Made by a program: the position numbers and the translations under genes
The notes under the pieces: generated by a model
What the model was told of the DNA's origin: nothing
What the model saw: only the letters and a program-made list of their open reading frames with translations
Database searches by the model: none
Part shown: one piece after another, positions 1-14,625 of the stretch
Layout of the letters: each line of letters starts with the position of its first letter
Position numbering within the stretch: the first letter of the stretch is position 1
Assembly (NCBI GenBank): GCA_024803745.1
Contig: JANJXV010000013.1
Span: 57,375,602-57,439,601, forward strand
Direction of reading: 5' to 3'
Source of the DNA: Megascapheus bottae
Lineage: Eukaryota; Chordata; Mammalia; Rodentia; Geomyidae
Length of the DNA stretch: 64,000 nucleotides

Positions 1-499
1 CTGACTCCTGTGAACAAGATGGGTGCAAGGGGCTGGGATTGGTGGTGCAGACGTGGAAAGGGAGCCAGACAGGAGCACAGAGCTGGGCTCACAGAGGGGT
101 CTGGAGAGACCAGCCTGAGCTTGGGGTTCAGGAGAGGGGCCGGGGCCTCCGGGGCTGAGGCCTGCAGAGCCGGGACAAGGACCAGCATGTGGCAAGACAC
201 CCCATCTTGCTGTGATGGGAGTGTGGGGGTTCCAGGGAGCCACTGAGGCTGACCCCAAAGACTTGGACTATCCGGGACAGGAGCCCAGATGGGGGCGGGG
301 CGGGGCATGGTGAAGGGGCCTCGTGAAGGGGAGGGGCGTGGGGACGTAGCCTCTGAAGTGCCCTTCCTGAGCAGGGCACCGAAGGGGCGGGGGTGAGCCT
401 CAGGCTCACAGCGGTGGGACCCCAGGGAAGGGCCTCTGCGGGCACAGGCGCTGGGGAGGGAGGAGGGAGCAGGTGAGGAGGACTCGCAGGCCCTTGGGC
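1..499. other. Upstream flank of IFITM10, no gene seen
   Basis: This is G-rich single-copy-looking DNA before the CpG island. Open frames here are short, overlap on both strands and resemble nothing I know. A GGGGCGGGGCGGGG block near 290-304 could bind SP1-type factors. In the syntenic human region CTSD lies upstream of IFITM10, so intergenic sequence is expected here. Confidence 0.5.
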
Positions 500-1150
500 A
501 CCAGAGCCCTAGGAAAGGGCCGGGGTGGGGTGGCCGGGGCAGGAGCTCCGGGGGTCTCATGGGGCGTCCACGCCTCCTGCGGGCCCCACCCTGGGCGGAG
601 GAGGCAGAGGTGTCCGCCCCGCCACCGCGGGTCGCCGTGAGTCAGGCTCTGGCTGCGGCCGGGGCCTGGCGCTGCGGAGCGGGCGGGCGGTGGCGGGGGA
701 GGCGGCAGCGCGGAGCCCCGAGCGCTCCCCGCCCCCAAGCTTGGGCCGCTGGGACGCGGATCCGCGGGCAGACCGGCCGGGACGCAGGAAGGACGAAGGG
801 CGCACACCGAGGCGCAGGGGTCCCAGGCGCAGGAGTCCTCAGCAGGTGAGGACGCGCCGTCAGGGCCGGGTGGGCAGGCGGCTGGGCAGGCGGCTGCGGC
901 AGAGCCCGGCGGGGACGGCGGCGCGGGGCGCAGAGCCTCGGCCCCGGCTGCCCGCTGCAGGCGCTGCTGTGCCCTTGTGCGTCTGGGGCTCGGGTGGGGG
1001 CGTGGTGCGCGGCGCGGGGCGCGCACAGGGGTCCCCGGTTCCGCGATGGTGCATTTGGAGCCGGTGCCCGCACTGGCTCCAGTGTCACTGCGTGTGTCCA
1101 CAGGCGGGGCCGGTGGCAGTTGTTTACCTGGGGTGGCGCGGGGTGCTGGC
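500..1150 (+). promoter_or_regulatory. IFITM10: CpG island, probable IFITM10 promoter
   Basis: CG dinucleotides are dense from about 500 to 1150 (for example around 640-720, 760-800 and 880-1030), against clear CG depletion in most of the window. There is no convincing TATA box, as is usual for CpG-island promoters. The island lies about 0.5-1 kb before the first recognisable IFITM10 exon on the same strand and contains a good splice donor at 846, so it most likely holds the transcription start and a 5' exon. The exact start site cannot be seen from sequence alone. Confidence 0.6.
700..845 (+). other. IFITM10: Possible IFITM10 5' exon (non-coding or alternative)
   Basis: A strong donor, CAG|GTGAGG, falls after base 845 inside the CpG island. 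The frame that would join to the known IFITM10 reading frame at 1552 is open here but contains no ATG that I could trace, so this is more likely 5' UTR than coding. The left border is a guess; only the donor is visible. Confidence 0.35.
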
Positions 1151-1337
1151 GCTGGCGCTGGGGAGTCTGTGTGCGTCTGTGCGCAGGTGTCTGAGAACCG
1201 TCTGCCAGTTAGTGTCCAGGGCCCTGCACTGGGGGTGTGGGTGCCCAGGGGGCGCCCCTGCTGGCATCAGGGTGTCAGCCAGCGTGTGGGTGGGCGTGTT
1301 TGTTTGGGGGTGCCATTGTGTGCGCGTTGGTGGGTGA

Positions 1338-4159
<2,822 letters not shown>

Positions 4160-5205
4160 CATCCATGCTTTCATTCACCTACCCATTTGCCCATCCATCT
4201 ACCCATCATCCATCCACCATCATTCCTCCACCATTCCTCCACCCACCCACCCACCATCCATCTACCCATCCATCCATCACCCTACTACCCATCCATCCAT
4301 CCATCCATCATCCACCATTCCTCCACTCATCCACCCACCATCCATCTACCCATCCATCCATCACCCTACTACCCATCCATCCATACATCATCCATCCACC
4401 ATTCCTCCACCCACCCACCCACCATCCATCTACCCATCCATCCATCACCCAACTACCCATCCATCCATGCATCATCCATCCACCATTCCTCCACTCATCC
4501 ACCCATCATCCATCTACCCATCCATCCATCACCCAACTACCCATCCATCCATGCATCATCCATCCACCATTCCTCCACCCACCCACCCACCATCCATCTA
4601 CCCATCCATCCATCACCCAACTACCCATCCATCCATCCATCCATCCATCATCCATCCACCATTCCTCCACCATTCCTCCACTCATCCACCCATCATCCAT
4701 CCACCCATCCATCCATCACCCAACTACCCATCCATCCATCCATCATCCATCCACCATTCCGCTTTCATCCATCCATCATCCATCTATCCATCTATCTATC
4801 CACCATCCATCTATCCATTCACCATCCATCCATCCACCCATCACCCAACTCCCCATCCATCCATGCATCATCCATCCACCATTCCTCCACTCATCCACCC
4901 ATCATCCATCTATCTACCATCCATCCATCCATCCATCCATCATCCAATTACCCATCCATCCTCTCATCATCCATCCACCATTCACCCACCCATCCATCTA
5001 CCCATCATCTGTCCACACATTCATCCACCCTCTGCCCAGCATCCATCCACTGTTCATCCACCCATCCACTTATCATCCATCTACCCATCATTCGTCCCCC
5101 CACCTGTCCATCATCCATCCACCCATCCATCCTCACTGTCTCCATCCATCCGTTCACAACTCACCCATTCTTTTGATCGTGAATCCATCCATGCACTTGT
5201 CCAGC
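4160..5205. repeat. CCAT-type satellite with 84-bp higher-order unit, in IFITM10 intron
   Basis: The stretch is built from CATC/CACC tetramers. The word ATTCCTCCAC recurs at 4317, 4401, 4485 and 4569, exactly 84 bp apart, so the tetramers are organised into an 84-bp unit (21 tetramers), decaying after about 4800. Because 84 is divisible by three and the motif lacks stops, open frames of 300-470 codons run through it in all three plus frames; these are not genes. Confidence 0.9.
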
Positions 5206-7203
5206 TTGTCATGCTTCCACCTATTTCCCTTCTATTAACCCCTGAATTCCGTCCTCTAACACACTGTCATTGGCTGTGCTCAACGTGTCACTCATCAGCC
5301 ACTCCACTGACCTCCTCATAAGCTATCATTCTCCCTACTCTTGGAATCAATTCCACACCATCACCAATCTTTCCAGCCAAGCACCTATTATCTTCATACA
5401 TGTTTTCTCTCTCCATAATCCTTTTTACTTCTTATTCCTTCATATATCTGTCCTCCTGTATTCCTGCCTCCATAACCTCTACCTGCCCTCAGTAGGCTCT
5501 TATCTGGGCATCCATTCATCAATAAATGCACAATTCTGTTGGCTTCATTCAATGAAGGCTTCTTCCTTCCCGGCCCTGTCTGCCTGTCTGTCCTTCCCTC
5601 TCTCCACCTACCTGCTCTCCAGTGTATCTAATCACTGGTACTTAAAGCTCTGAGTTTGCTACTCTCTCCCCGCACTCCCCACCCACCCCCTTCCAATCTG
5701 CCCATCCGGCCTCTCCTCTCCTTTCCCTGTGTTTGCTTCTCCACACTCCCTGCTCATCCTCACATGAGTTGTTCATGTGAGTCCATGGCATCTGTCACCA
5801 GCGAACACAGACACCTTGAGCTCACTCCCCACTCCTCACAGCGCTGGAGCCTAGAACTCCACGTCCTAGAACTGCCTGCGCCTTCTGCTTGCGGGCCGAC
5901 CTCCAGCGTGTCTCCCGACGGCTGCTGGGAAGGGGTCTTCCCGGGGCTCCTTGGAAGGGCATTGACCCTATTCATGAAGGCTTTACTTCCCAAACCACCC
6001 TCCAGGTCCCCCTCTATCACCACCGGGGCCAGGAGTCTACATGTAAATTTGGGGGACCAGTTTCCCGTTGTCCATCCAGAGGCCACCCTCCTTCCTTTCC
6101 TCTTCCAGTGATCTGTCCTGTTCACCTGTGTGGCCAGCCACAGGGCAGAACTATTCCACCTGTCCACTCCCCTGTGCTCCCTCCCGCCCTCCCTTCCACC
6201 TACTCACAACCCAGCCAGCCAACTGCTACCCCATTAGTGGGAGAGCAGTCCATGCCCTCATGCGTCCACCCCTCTCTTCCAGTCTTGCCTGGACTCGCTC
6301 ACCCTGTCCGTGTCTCCAGGGCCTGTCCCGCCCCCCCCACCTCTTCCATAGCCAATGCCCTCTGTCACCTCTTGGCGTCATCCTCCCCTGCCAGGCGCCA
6401 TCTTGCCTGCCTGGCCCTCGTCCTGCCATCCTTGCCCCACCGCTGCCGCCCCACCCTCGCCCTCCCTGGGACACTCGTCCCTCTTCCTTGCCTGCTTTTC
6501 CCAGGCCCATCTCCTGGCTGCTCCTGACTCTTGACGGTGGACTTGCGGCCACACCTCCCAAGGGCCCCGTGGGCCTGCCAGGCTGGCGTCTCTCAGATGT
6601 TCACAGGCTCAGCTCTGTCTTTGACTCTGTCCTTGAACTCAGAGCCGAACTGTCTGCCAATGCATCCAGACAGTGTTTCTCGCTTGTGCCAGAATTAGAG
6701 CTGTGGAGCCACCCAGCCCTGCACATAAGCCTGGCAATTCCGTTCCTACTGACCAGACTAGAACCCTTGAACCCACACCAGATCTCATTCTCTGTGGGCT
6801 GGGCCGCGACTCGGCTCCACAAAGGCATCTTCTGTCTGCCTTGCTGGCTTCTGTGCCGGTCCGGCTTCCACGCCGAGAGGCTGGTGCTGTGGCCCTGTAA
6901 AGTTGGTCTCTTCGCTCCTGGCCGGCCTCTGCTTGCCTGTCTGGTGGCCTTAACAGGCATACAGAATCCCTATCTTTGTCGCCCCCTGTGACTCTGAGAA
7001 GCCCCATGGAGCCCCACAGCCCAATGGCGGAGGGCCACCTCGTCTCCCTGTGACACCGCTCATGTCATCTCAGGTGACATGGGGCTGCACTGCGCCTCTA
7101 TCTTGGTCTCTACTGGAACATCTACTCAATAGGACTTCCCCGGCCAGGGTGCAGCCCCTGCCCCCACACTCTTTCCCCTCACCCCTTTCAAGTTTTTTTT
7201 TTT
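5206..7203 (+). other. IFITM10 intron, middle part, no exon seen
   Basis: Pyrimidine-rich intronic DNA without a recognisable exon or dispersed repeat. The ORFs at 5656-6991 are overlapping low-complexity Pro/Ser/Leu frames and show no domain. Confidence 0.5.
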
Positions 7204-7565
7204 TATTTTCTTGTGCTGGAGCTTGAACTCGAGAGTGGGCCCTCCGTTAGCTTGTTTGCTCGAGGCTGGGGTTTGAGCTCTCCACTTGAGCTGCAACTTC
7301 ACTGCCAGCTCTTTTTGCTAATTGGAAATTAATGTGTGGAGATGAGATCTCGTCAATGGTAGAATCAGAAGCGATCTCTCTGGAGAGGTTGCAGAACTTA
7401 GAGGAGATTCCAGGTTCGTTTTCCTGTGTGCTGGTCCTTGGGCTCAAGCTCAGGGCCTGGGTGCTGTCCTGAGCTTTTTTTTTTTTGTGCAAGACTAGTG
7501 CTCTATTACTTGAACCACAGCCCCACTTCCAGCTATTTCGGGTTTGGGGGGCTTCATTGGAGATA
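7204..7565 (-). mobile_element. Two diverged composite SINE copies (minus orientation)
   Basis: Two adjacent copies share the same landmarks on the plus strand: GCTTGAACTC or GCTCAAGCTCAGGGCCTGG, then CTCTACCACTTGAGCCACAG-like and GGAGATAAGAATCTCACAG-like words. The second copy (about 7415-7565) continues at 7775 after an inserted element. The same family recurs many times in the window. Confidence 0.75.
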
Positions 7566-7578
7566 AGAATCTCACAGA

Positions 7579-8112
<534 letters not shown>

Positions 8113-8370
8113 GTGCTGCCCCTGAGATGCCATGACAGCAGCCATGCCGCGGGAAGCTGAGTGCCCCCCAGAGCGCCAAGCCATCCCAGCCCCCCCGCCC
8201 CTCCGCCAGCCCCACCCGGGGCCCTGGGCTTGTTCTGAGCTGTCTGTCGCCCGGCTGCCAGCAGTGACTGTGCCCCTGCACCCTGTCCACACTCCCAGAC
8301 CCCTCAACCCCGGCACCCAGCAAGAAGGGCTGATGTGGGCGCTCCCAGGACAGGGCTGCCAGCGCCTGGG

Positions 8371-9060
8371 ACCCCTCCCCTGACCCGCCCCCTCCAGCTG
8401 TGCCCCTGCGCAGACCCCTCCCCTGACCCGCCCCCTCCAGCTGTGCCCCTGCGCAGACCCCTCCCCTGACCCTCCCCCTCCAGCTGTGCCCTGCGCAGAC
8501 CCCTCCCCTGACCCTCCCCCTCCAGCTGTGCCCCTGCGCAGACCCCTCCCCTGACCCTCCCCCTCCAGCTGTGCCCCTGCGCAGACCCCTCCCCTGACCC
8601 TCCCCCTCCAGCTGTGACCCTGCGCAGACCCCTCCCCTGACCCTCCCCCTCCAGCTGTGACCCTGCGCAGAGCCCTCCCCTGACCCTCCCCCTCCAGCTG
8701 TGACCCTGCGCAGACCCCTCCCCTGACCCTCCCCCTCCAGCTGTGCCCCTGCGCAGACCCCTCCCCTGACCCGCCCCCTCCAGCTGTGACCCTGCGCAGA
8801 GCCCTCCCCTGACCCTCCCCCTCCAGCTGTGACCCTGCGCAGACCCCTCCCCTGACCCTCCCCCTCCAGCTGTGCCCTGCGCAGACCCCTCCCCTGACCC
8901 TCCCCCTCCAGCTGTGCCCTGCGCAGACCCCTCCCCTGACCCTCCCCCTCCAGCTGTGACCCTGCGCAGACCCCTCCCCTGACCCGCCCCCTCCAGCTGT
9001 GACCCTGCGCAGACCCCTCCCCTGACCCTCCCCCTCCAGCTGTGACCCTGCGCAGAGCCC
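8371..9060 (+). repeat. 43-bp minisatellite in IFITM10 3' UTR
   Basis: About sixteen head-to-tail copies of a C-rich unit (CAGCTGTGCCCCTGCGCAGA followed by a CCCTCCCCTGACCCTCCCCC-like half) with period 43 bp, some 42. CAGCTG starts at 8395 and 8438 show the period. It starts about 260 bp after the IFITM10 stop and ends about 20 bp before the polyadenylation signal, so it makes up most of the 3' UTR. The minus-strand frames through it are by-products. Confidence 0.93.
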
Positions 9061-9078
9061 GTGTATCTGTGAACTTTC

Positions 9079-9084
9079 AATAAA
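9079..9084 (+). terminator. IFITM10: IFITM10 polyadenylation signal AATAAA
   Basis: A canonical AATAAA lies about 970 bp after the IFITM10 stop codon in the sense orientation and directly after the minisatellite. Cleavage would be expected around 9095-9110. No better signal is present between 8113 and 9079. Confidence 0.8.
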
Positions 9085-9109
9085 ACTCCTGTCCAGCTCG
9101 GCTGGCCTT

Positions 9110-9858
9110 CCGTCCATGCCTGGGCGGGGACGGAGTCGTCCGCAGGTGTGGGGTTTCTTCCACTTCCGGCGTCGCCAACACGGGGCCTTCCCTGGCTTGC
9201 TCCCCCACGCAGGAGTCTCCTGACACCTGGGGAGGGGCCGAGGGGCTGGGTGGATAGCACCCCAGGGTGCTGGCAGCCCCGGAGGGGTGAGAGGGGAAGT
9301 GGACGGCGGAGCCCCTGCTGACCCAGAGAGCCAGGAAAGCCGGACTCAGCCCCCGGATGTCAGCAGGACATCTGTCACTGTCGCCCGCAGGGGTGGCAGG
9401 CAAAAATGAAAAAACGGCCTTCCTGTTTTTCCCAGCCACTGGAAAGTGAACTGAAAGTTCAAAAGTCAAGGCCAGACAAGAGTGAAAGCACACTTCTGTA
9501 ATCTCAGCTTTTCAGGAACACGCGTGAAGCCCTGGGTTCAAACCTCAGGACAGTCCCCTGTGGGGAGTGGCCCAGAGAGCCCAGAGCTGTCGCCTGTGAG
9601 GGCCTGGCTGGCGTGTGGCTCCAGAGCGTGTCTGCCCCACGCAAAGGCAGGCAGAACCAGTGATGTGGGCGGCGGCCTCTGTTTCTCGTGTTTTCTGTCT
9701 CCCTCTGGCTCAGGGAGGGGACAGCAGCTGGGGTGAAGACTGGCTCAGGAGTGAGTATTGGAGGCCAGGAGAGAGGCATCTGGTGGGCTGGGTGGGATGG
9801 GGTTGGCTGGGCAGCTCCGGGGTATAGGGCTGTGGACAAAGAAGGGGAGAAGAGGCAA
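9110..9858. other. IFITM10-downstream intergenic DNA
   Basis: GC-rich sequence with no gene. A weak half-SINE resemblance occurs at about 9485-9560 (GTAATCTCAGC and CCCTGGGTTCAAACCTCAGG words). TTTTC repeats at 9868-9893 belong to the tail of the next SINE. Confidence 0.45.
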
Positions 9859-10087
9859 GCTACTCTTTCTTTTTCTTTTCTTTTCTTTTCTTTTTTCTGT
9901 TGCCAGTCCTGGGCTTGAACTCAGGGCCTGAGCACTGTCCTTGGGCTTTCGCAAGGCGAGTGCTCTACCACTTGAGCCATAGCACCACTTCTGGCTTTTT
10001 CTGTGCTATGTGGTACCGAGGAATCGAACCCAGGGCTTCTATCACCAGTGCCAATAGCACTCTACTACTAGGCTACACTCCCCACCT
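9859..10087 (-). mobile_element. ID-like dimeric SINE, minus orientation, with target duplication
   Basis: The poly(T)-rich start, CCAGTCCTGGGCTTGAACTC, CTCTACCACTTGAGCCATAG and GGTACCGAGGAATCGAACCC are the reverse complement of the dimeric ID-like element. GAAGAGGCAA flanks it at 9849-9858 and 10088-10097. Confidence 0.88.
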
Positions 10088-10164
10088 GAAGAGGCAAACT
10101 TTGAGACCTCGGATGGAGAAGGGTAGGCAGGAAATCTGGGCTCTGAAGCCATTAGAACAGCTCA

Positions 10165-10495
10165 TTCTGGAAGGAGGACAAGAGGAGGCAGAGGGGAGGA
10201 AGAGAGAGGAGAAGGAAGGGAGGAGAGGAGGAGGGAAGTGGACAGGAGGAAGAGAGGGGAGGAGGAGAGGAGGAGAAGGAAGGGAGGAGGAGGAAGAGAA
10301 GGAGAGAAGGAACAGGAGGAGAGGAGAGGAAGAAAGAAGAAGGAAGGGGGGAGCAGGAGGAGGAGCAAGAGAAGGAGATAGAGAGCAGGAGGAGGAGAGG
10401 AAGAGGAGGAGAGGAAGAGGAGGAGGAGGAAGAGAAGAGAAGAAGAGGAGGGGGGAGAGGAGGAGGAGGGGGAAGGAGGAGGAGATGGTGGTGGC
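10165..10495 (+). repeat. Polypurine (GGA/GAA)n tract
   Basis: Over 300 bp of almost pure purine on the plus strand, built from GGAGGA, GAGGAAGA and similar words. The two long frames here (Glu/Arg/Gly-rich plus, Ser/Leu/Pro-rich minus) reflect composition only. Such mirror-symmetric tracts can form intramolecular triplexes. Confidence 0.9.
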
Positions 10496-11215
10496 AGCAG
10501 TGGTGGGCCGTAACAGCAGAGCTCAGGCAGGATATGGACGAAGGCCTTGCGGAGTGGAGTTGGACAGGCACAGAAGGGACGGGCAGGGGCTCCTGGGGCC
10601 TCCAGACAGGTGAGCGGGGCGTCTGCGCCTGCTCCTGCTCTCCCCTCCCTGAGGCCGCGCTGCCTGCCAGGGGCAGAGCTGGGGCAGCGCCTCCCCCTGC
10701 CAGGGCTCCCTGGCCGCCCGGCCTGGGCCTGCGGGAAGCCCAGGCCTGCACAGGTGGAGGCGTCTTCTCCCTGACAGGACTCTGGACTCTGCTTCTCTGT
10801 GGAAACAAAAATGGCTCTTGACTTCCCTCGTGGGGAATTCAGACTTCCACAAAAACTGCAGGGCTGGGGTTTGAACGCAGGGCCTCGGCTTGCTGACGGG
10901 GCCCCCGTCGCTCTAGTTCAGTTTGGATAGTCTTGCATCTGTGCCCCGGATGAGCTTCCGACGTCGGTCCTCCTCCCCGTCCTTCTCAAGGCTGGAATGA
11001 GCGGCGTGCTCACGGCCCCGGCTGTGGCCTCTTGAGGCTCCCCCGCTTGTTCTGGGGGATCTCCCGTCATATCTGGGCACCCAGAACCCACCTGCCTGTG
11101 CAGGAGGCAAGTCTCACCTCTGCCTCCTCCTGAATAGCCATCCTTACCTCCCCCCTTCCCAGGGCCAGCTCTGGAGCCCACAGGGAGCCTGCACTCACCT
11201 CCCAGGGGACAGGGT
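10496..11215. other. Intergenic, no supported gene
   Basis: GC-rich DNA. A donor-like CAGGTGAGCGG at about 10608 sits in an open frame, but no matching exon or product was recognised. Short AT-poor remnants of ID-type sequence (GGGGTTTGAACGCAGGGCC near 10870) are present. Confidence 0.4.
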
Positions 11216-11229
11216 GCATTCACCTATGT

Positions 11230-11292
11230 GCAAACCCACACGCGCACACACACCCACACACGCGCTCGTGCGCGTGCACACGCGCACACAGT
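11230..11292. repeat. (CA)n/(CG)n microsatellite
   Basis: ACACGCGCACACACACCCAC-type alternating purine-pyrimidine sequence, which can adopt Z-DNA. Confidence 0.8.
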
Positions 11293-11485
11293 CACTAAGA
11301 GAAAAGCGGGAACGGAAGAAGGAGGCCAGTGTGGAAGGAAGATGTGAGATCATAATTAACCGTGGAGTTACAGGAAACCCAGCCCAGCTAATCAAGCTCA
11401 CTTCTTGCATCAGACATGAGAGTTGTTCAGACGAGATTTCAGGTCTAGCTCTAGTCTCTCTTTGGTCTTCCAGCCAGGCACTGGA

Positions 11486-11580
11486 TCCTCTTCCTCCCCT
11501 TCCCCCTCTTCCCCTCCTCCTCCTCCTCCTCGTCCCTCTCCCACCTTTCTTCCTCCTCCTCCTTCTCTTCTTTCTTCACT
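11486..11580. repeat. CTCC-rich polypyrimidine tract
   Basis: Runs of CCTCCTCCTCCT and TTCTCTTCT immediately before a minus-orientation SINE. Confidence 0.8.
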
Positions 11581-11790
11581 CTTTTATGCCAATACTGGGA
11601 CTTGAACTCAGGGTCTGGGTGTTGTCCCTTAGCATTTTTGGCTCCGCCTCTGAGCCACAGCTCTCGTTCTAGCTTTTTGCTGCCTACTTGGGGGTAAGCA
11701 GCTCATGGATTTGTCTGCCCAAGCTGGCTTTGAACCAGGATCCTCAGAACTCAGCTCCCTGAGCAGCTGGCTGATAATGGGGTTCAGGCA
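11581..11790 (-). mobile_element. Composite SINE, minus orientation
   Basis: Contains GGGACTTGAACTCAGGGTCT, TCTGAGCCACAGCTC and AAGCTGGCTTTGAACCAGGA in order, the landmarks of the composite SINE family read on the opposite strand. The 3' part is diverged. Confidence 0.78.
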
Positions 11791-13020
11791 CTATTCTCTA
11801 TGAGCAGGTCCTCCAAGCTGAGTGGGTTCCAGCGCCAGCTGTGGGGTGTAGGCCGGGAGGGGAGAGGGGAATATCTGCCAGCTCTTCCATTCGTACTTTC
11901 AGCCTGTGAAGGAGGCTGGAGGCCGGCGGCTGGCCCGCTGACCCTGTGCTCAGCTAGTGCCAGGGGCACTGGTTCTATCCCCAGCACAGCCGCCCCAACA
12001 CAAACCCCCCAAATCAACTAAGATCTCTTCCCCAGGATTCTGTCTTCTCTCCCCTTCCAAGGAGATGCCCCTTCCGTTGTGCTGAGAGGGGTCTGTGTGC
12101 AGGGCCTCGCCTGCTCTGCATCCTGGGGTGCCTGGGGCCTCCGTCCTGTGTGAAAAGGCCTCCAGCCATGGGGAACCGTGTGTATGCGTCTGTGCACATA
12201 TGTGACTCCCTCCTCCCATAGGGTAAGGTAGCAGGTTATATCCCCCCAACATACACATACATACTTTATTTTAGCAGTACTGAGGTTTGAACTCAAGGCT
12301 TCCAGCTTCTTTGCAAGTACTCCTCCATGGAACCTCACCTCCAACCCCAACGGGCACTAGTTATATTTGAGATATTGACTCACTTTCTGCCCGGGTGCAT
12401 GCCTGGACAGTGATCCTCCTATTTTTCTCAGTGTAGCTGAGATGACAGGCACATCCTACCATGCACAACTGGCTTCGGTTAAGATGGGACCTTGCAGACT
12501 TCTCTGCCTGGTCTGGCCTGGCCTGGGATCAAACTAACCTCGGTCCCCCAGGGGGGCTCCCATGACAGGCATTAGCCATGGATGCCTAACAACTTGGTCT
12601 AATATAAAAAGCTACCCACAGCGCAGGCTAAATCCAAGGCGCTCCCTTCACCGAGTGTTTTCAAGACGCGTCTATTTTTGTTGTGTTTTCTCTTCTCCAG
12701 ATGCAGATTGTGAGACGGGCGTTCTTGTTCCCAGACTTGCATGTGACTGCACAGGAGCTCTGAGCGAGGCCCTGGAGCTGCAGCTGGGCAGGCGTGTGCT
12801 TTGCGGTGCTCTTTACAGGACGGCTTAATTTTAGTCTCAGCTCCTTGAAGAGTTGGAATTATCCTGGTTGTTCTTGTTACTTTTTCCCATCTCCAAAATC
12901 TTGCACTGCATATTTAACTCACCAATTTTTAACTTCTTTTCAAACACAGATGTAATACATATAAGACGTGGTGTTAATTATGGTTAGCCAGAAGAAAAAC
13001 CCAAATAAATATATTTAGAA
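11791..13020. other. Intergenic with old SINE remnants
   Basis: Fragments at 12265-12345 (TGAGGTTTGAACTCAAGGCT) and 12400-12580 look like decayed SINEs. From 12600 to 13020 the sequence becomes AT-richer and I recognise nothing. Confidence 0.45.
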
Positions 13021-13024
13021 TTTA

Positions 13025-13258
13025 ATAAAGGGTGCTGGTGGCTTAAGCCTGTTCATCTTAGCTACTCAGGAGGCTGAGATCTGAGGCCCATGTTCAAAGC
13101 CAGTCCCTACAGGAAAGTCTGTGAGACTCTCTTTTCCAATTAAGTACAAAAAGCTGAACACGGAGCAGTGACTCAAGTGACAGATCATCAACTTGAGCAA
13201 AAAAGCTCAGGGACAGCACCCAAGCCCTGAATTCAAGCTCCAGGATCAGTACTCACAT
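13025..13258 (+). mobile_element. Composite SINE, plus orientation
   Basis: Contains CTACTCAGGAGGCTGAGATC, GTTCAAAGCCAG, GTGAGACTCTC, CCAATTAA and a terminal CAGGGACAGCACCCAAGCCC block: the full order of landmarks of the family in forward orientation. Confidence 0.85.
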
Positions 13259-13279
13259 TAAATAAAAAATAAATGAATA

Positions 13280-13485
13280 CGGGGCAGGGAGTTTGGCCTA
13301 GTGGTAGCGTGCTTGCCTAGCATGCACAAAGACCCGGGTTCGATTCCTCGGTACCACATACATAGAAAAAAAAGCCAGAAGCTGTGCTGTGGCCCAAGTG
13401 GTAGAGCTCTAGCCTTGAGGAAAAGCCCAGGGACAGTGCTCAGGCCTGAGTTCAAGGCCCAGGACTGACTGGAAAAAAAAAGAAT
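13280..13485 (+). mobile_element. ID-like dimeric SINE
   Basis: Box A-like GGCCTAGTGGTAGCGTGC and a perfect B box GGTTCGATTCC show descent from a tRNA. The second monomer starts after an A-rich linker at about 13365, and the element ends in poly(A). Confidence 0.9.
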
Positions 13486-13489
13486 GATG

Positions 13490-14030
13490 AAATGCATACA
13501 CACAGGGGTTATGGGACTGGCTGGCAGGATCAGGGCCGAGCAGTCCAGCAATGGTGTCTGCAGGCTGCGGAGTTACAGCCCAGCAGCAGCTCGGCACTGG
13601 AGGAAGGCGGACCAGCCTTGCCGCCCAGAGTGAGGCTCCGAGCCTGGGGGCTTCCGGGAGCTGCCGTGGAGGAGGAGGCTGAGGAGTCTGGAGGCCAAGG
13701 GGTGCCAGCATCCTCACAGCATTCTGAGGGTGCTCTCCTCCTCCTCCTCCCGCCTCCGCCTGGGCTCACAGCCGGTTGGATTCAGAGCTGGTCTTTCTCC
13801 TCAGTCGCTGTTCTATGTGTCAGTCATCCCTGGAAACTCCCCCACAGACATACCCAGCACCACGGTCTTCTAATTCCCGGGAGTCTAATTCCTGGGGTCC
13901 AGTTGACAACGGAGACGTGGCTACCACAGAAGTGATGGCTTTCCTGGGTTTCAAGCAAAGAGACTTGCGTTTCAGTCAGTTAATGAGTTCGCGCCCTTAG
14001 CTTTTTCACTCAAAGCTCGTGCTCTACTGT
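13490..14030. other. Intergenic, no supported gene
   Basis: Mixed-GC DNA with a CTCC-rich patch at 13735-13755. The open frames at 13492-14000 have no recognisable domain. Confidence 0.4.
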
Positions 14031-14035
14031 AGAGC

Positions 14036-14460
14036 CAAAATGATGCCATCTTAGAACCCAGCGGCCACCTTAACCTCCATGTGGCCTGCGCCTTCCTGGA
14101 AAAGGCCCAAGAAGGCATCCACCCCTTGACTAACCCCTTGACTATCCCACCAAGAAGGAAGCTTTGGCAGTTTGATTTTGAAATTGATTTTGAAATTTGG
14201 ATTGTGAGCCAATCAGAATGCGCCAACTATGCTGTTCTGTTCAAAACCTGGATGTCAACCAAGTATGCGTGTGTTAAGCTGGAATTCCCTAGACTTGTTT
14301 ACCCAGCATAACAAAAGCTGCTGTAACACTGAGCCCGGGCCTCTCAGCATCACCGGGTCACGGAGTGAGCGAAGGACCAAGCGACCAAGCTGGAGCTTGC
14401 CATAAAGGACTCTCGGGGGCTGACATCGGATTCAGCTCCTTGGTGGTCTTTGGGGACCCC
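14036..14460 (+). mobile_element. Decayed LTR of an ERV1-like retrovirus
   Basis: Order of parts: a segment with GATGCCATCTTAGAACCCAG and GGCCACCTTAACCTCCATG, a CCAAT box in GAGCCAATCAGAA (14208-14220), a CATAAAGGACTCTC degenerate poly(A) signal region near 14401-14413, and TGGTGGTCTTTGGGGACCCC at 14441-14460. This is the usual U3-R-U5 order of ERV1 solo LTRs. No internal retroviral genes follow. Confidence 0.55.
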
Positions 14461-14625
14461 CACTTGAGCCCCAGCTCCACTTCCATTCACTGGAGATGAG
14501 ATTCTCACAGACTTCCTTTCCCTGGGTGGCTTTGAACCACTCTCCTCAGATCTCAGCTTCTGAGCAGCTAGGATGGCAGCCTCGAGCCACCGCTGCTTGG
14601 CTTGTACTATACTTTTCTTGATGGG
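14461..14625 (-). mobile_element. Partial composite SINE, minus orientation
   Basis: ACTTGAGCCCCAGCTCCACT, GGAGATGAGATTCTCACAGA and GGCTTTGAACCACTCTCCTC mark the family. It abuts the LTR end. Confidence 0.7.

Noticed and set aside
13280..13355. A true tRNA-Ala gene
   Set aside because: The A and B boxes are present but the cloverleaf is not kept, and a second monomer and poly(A) follow, so it is a SINE.
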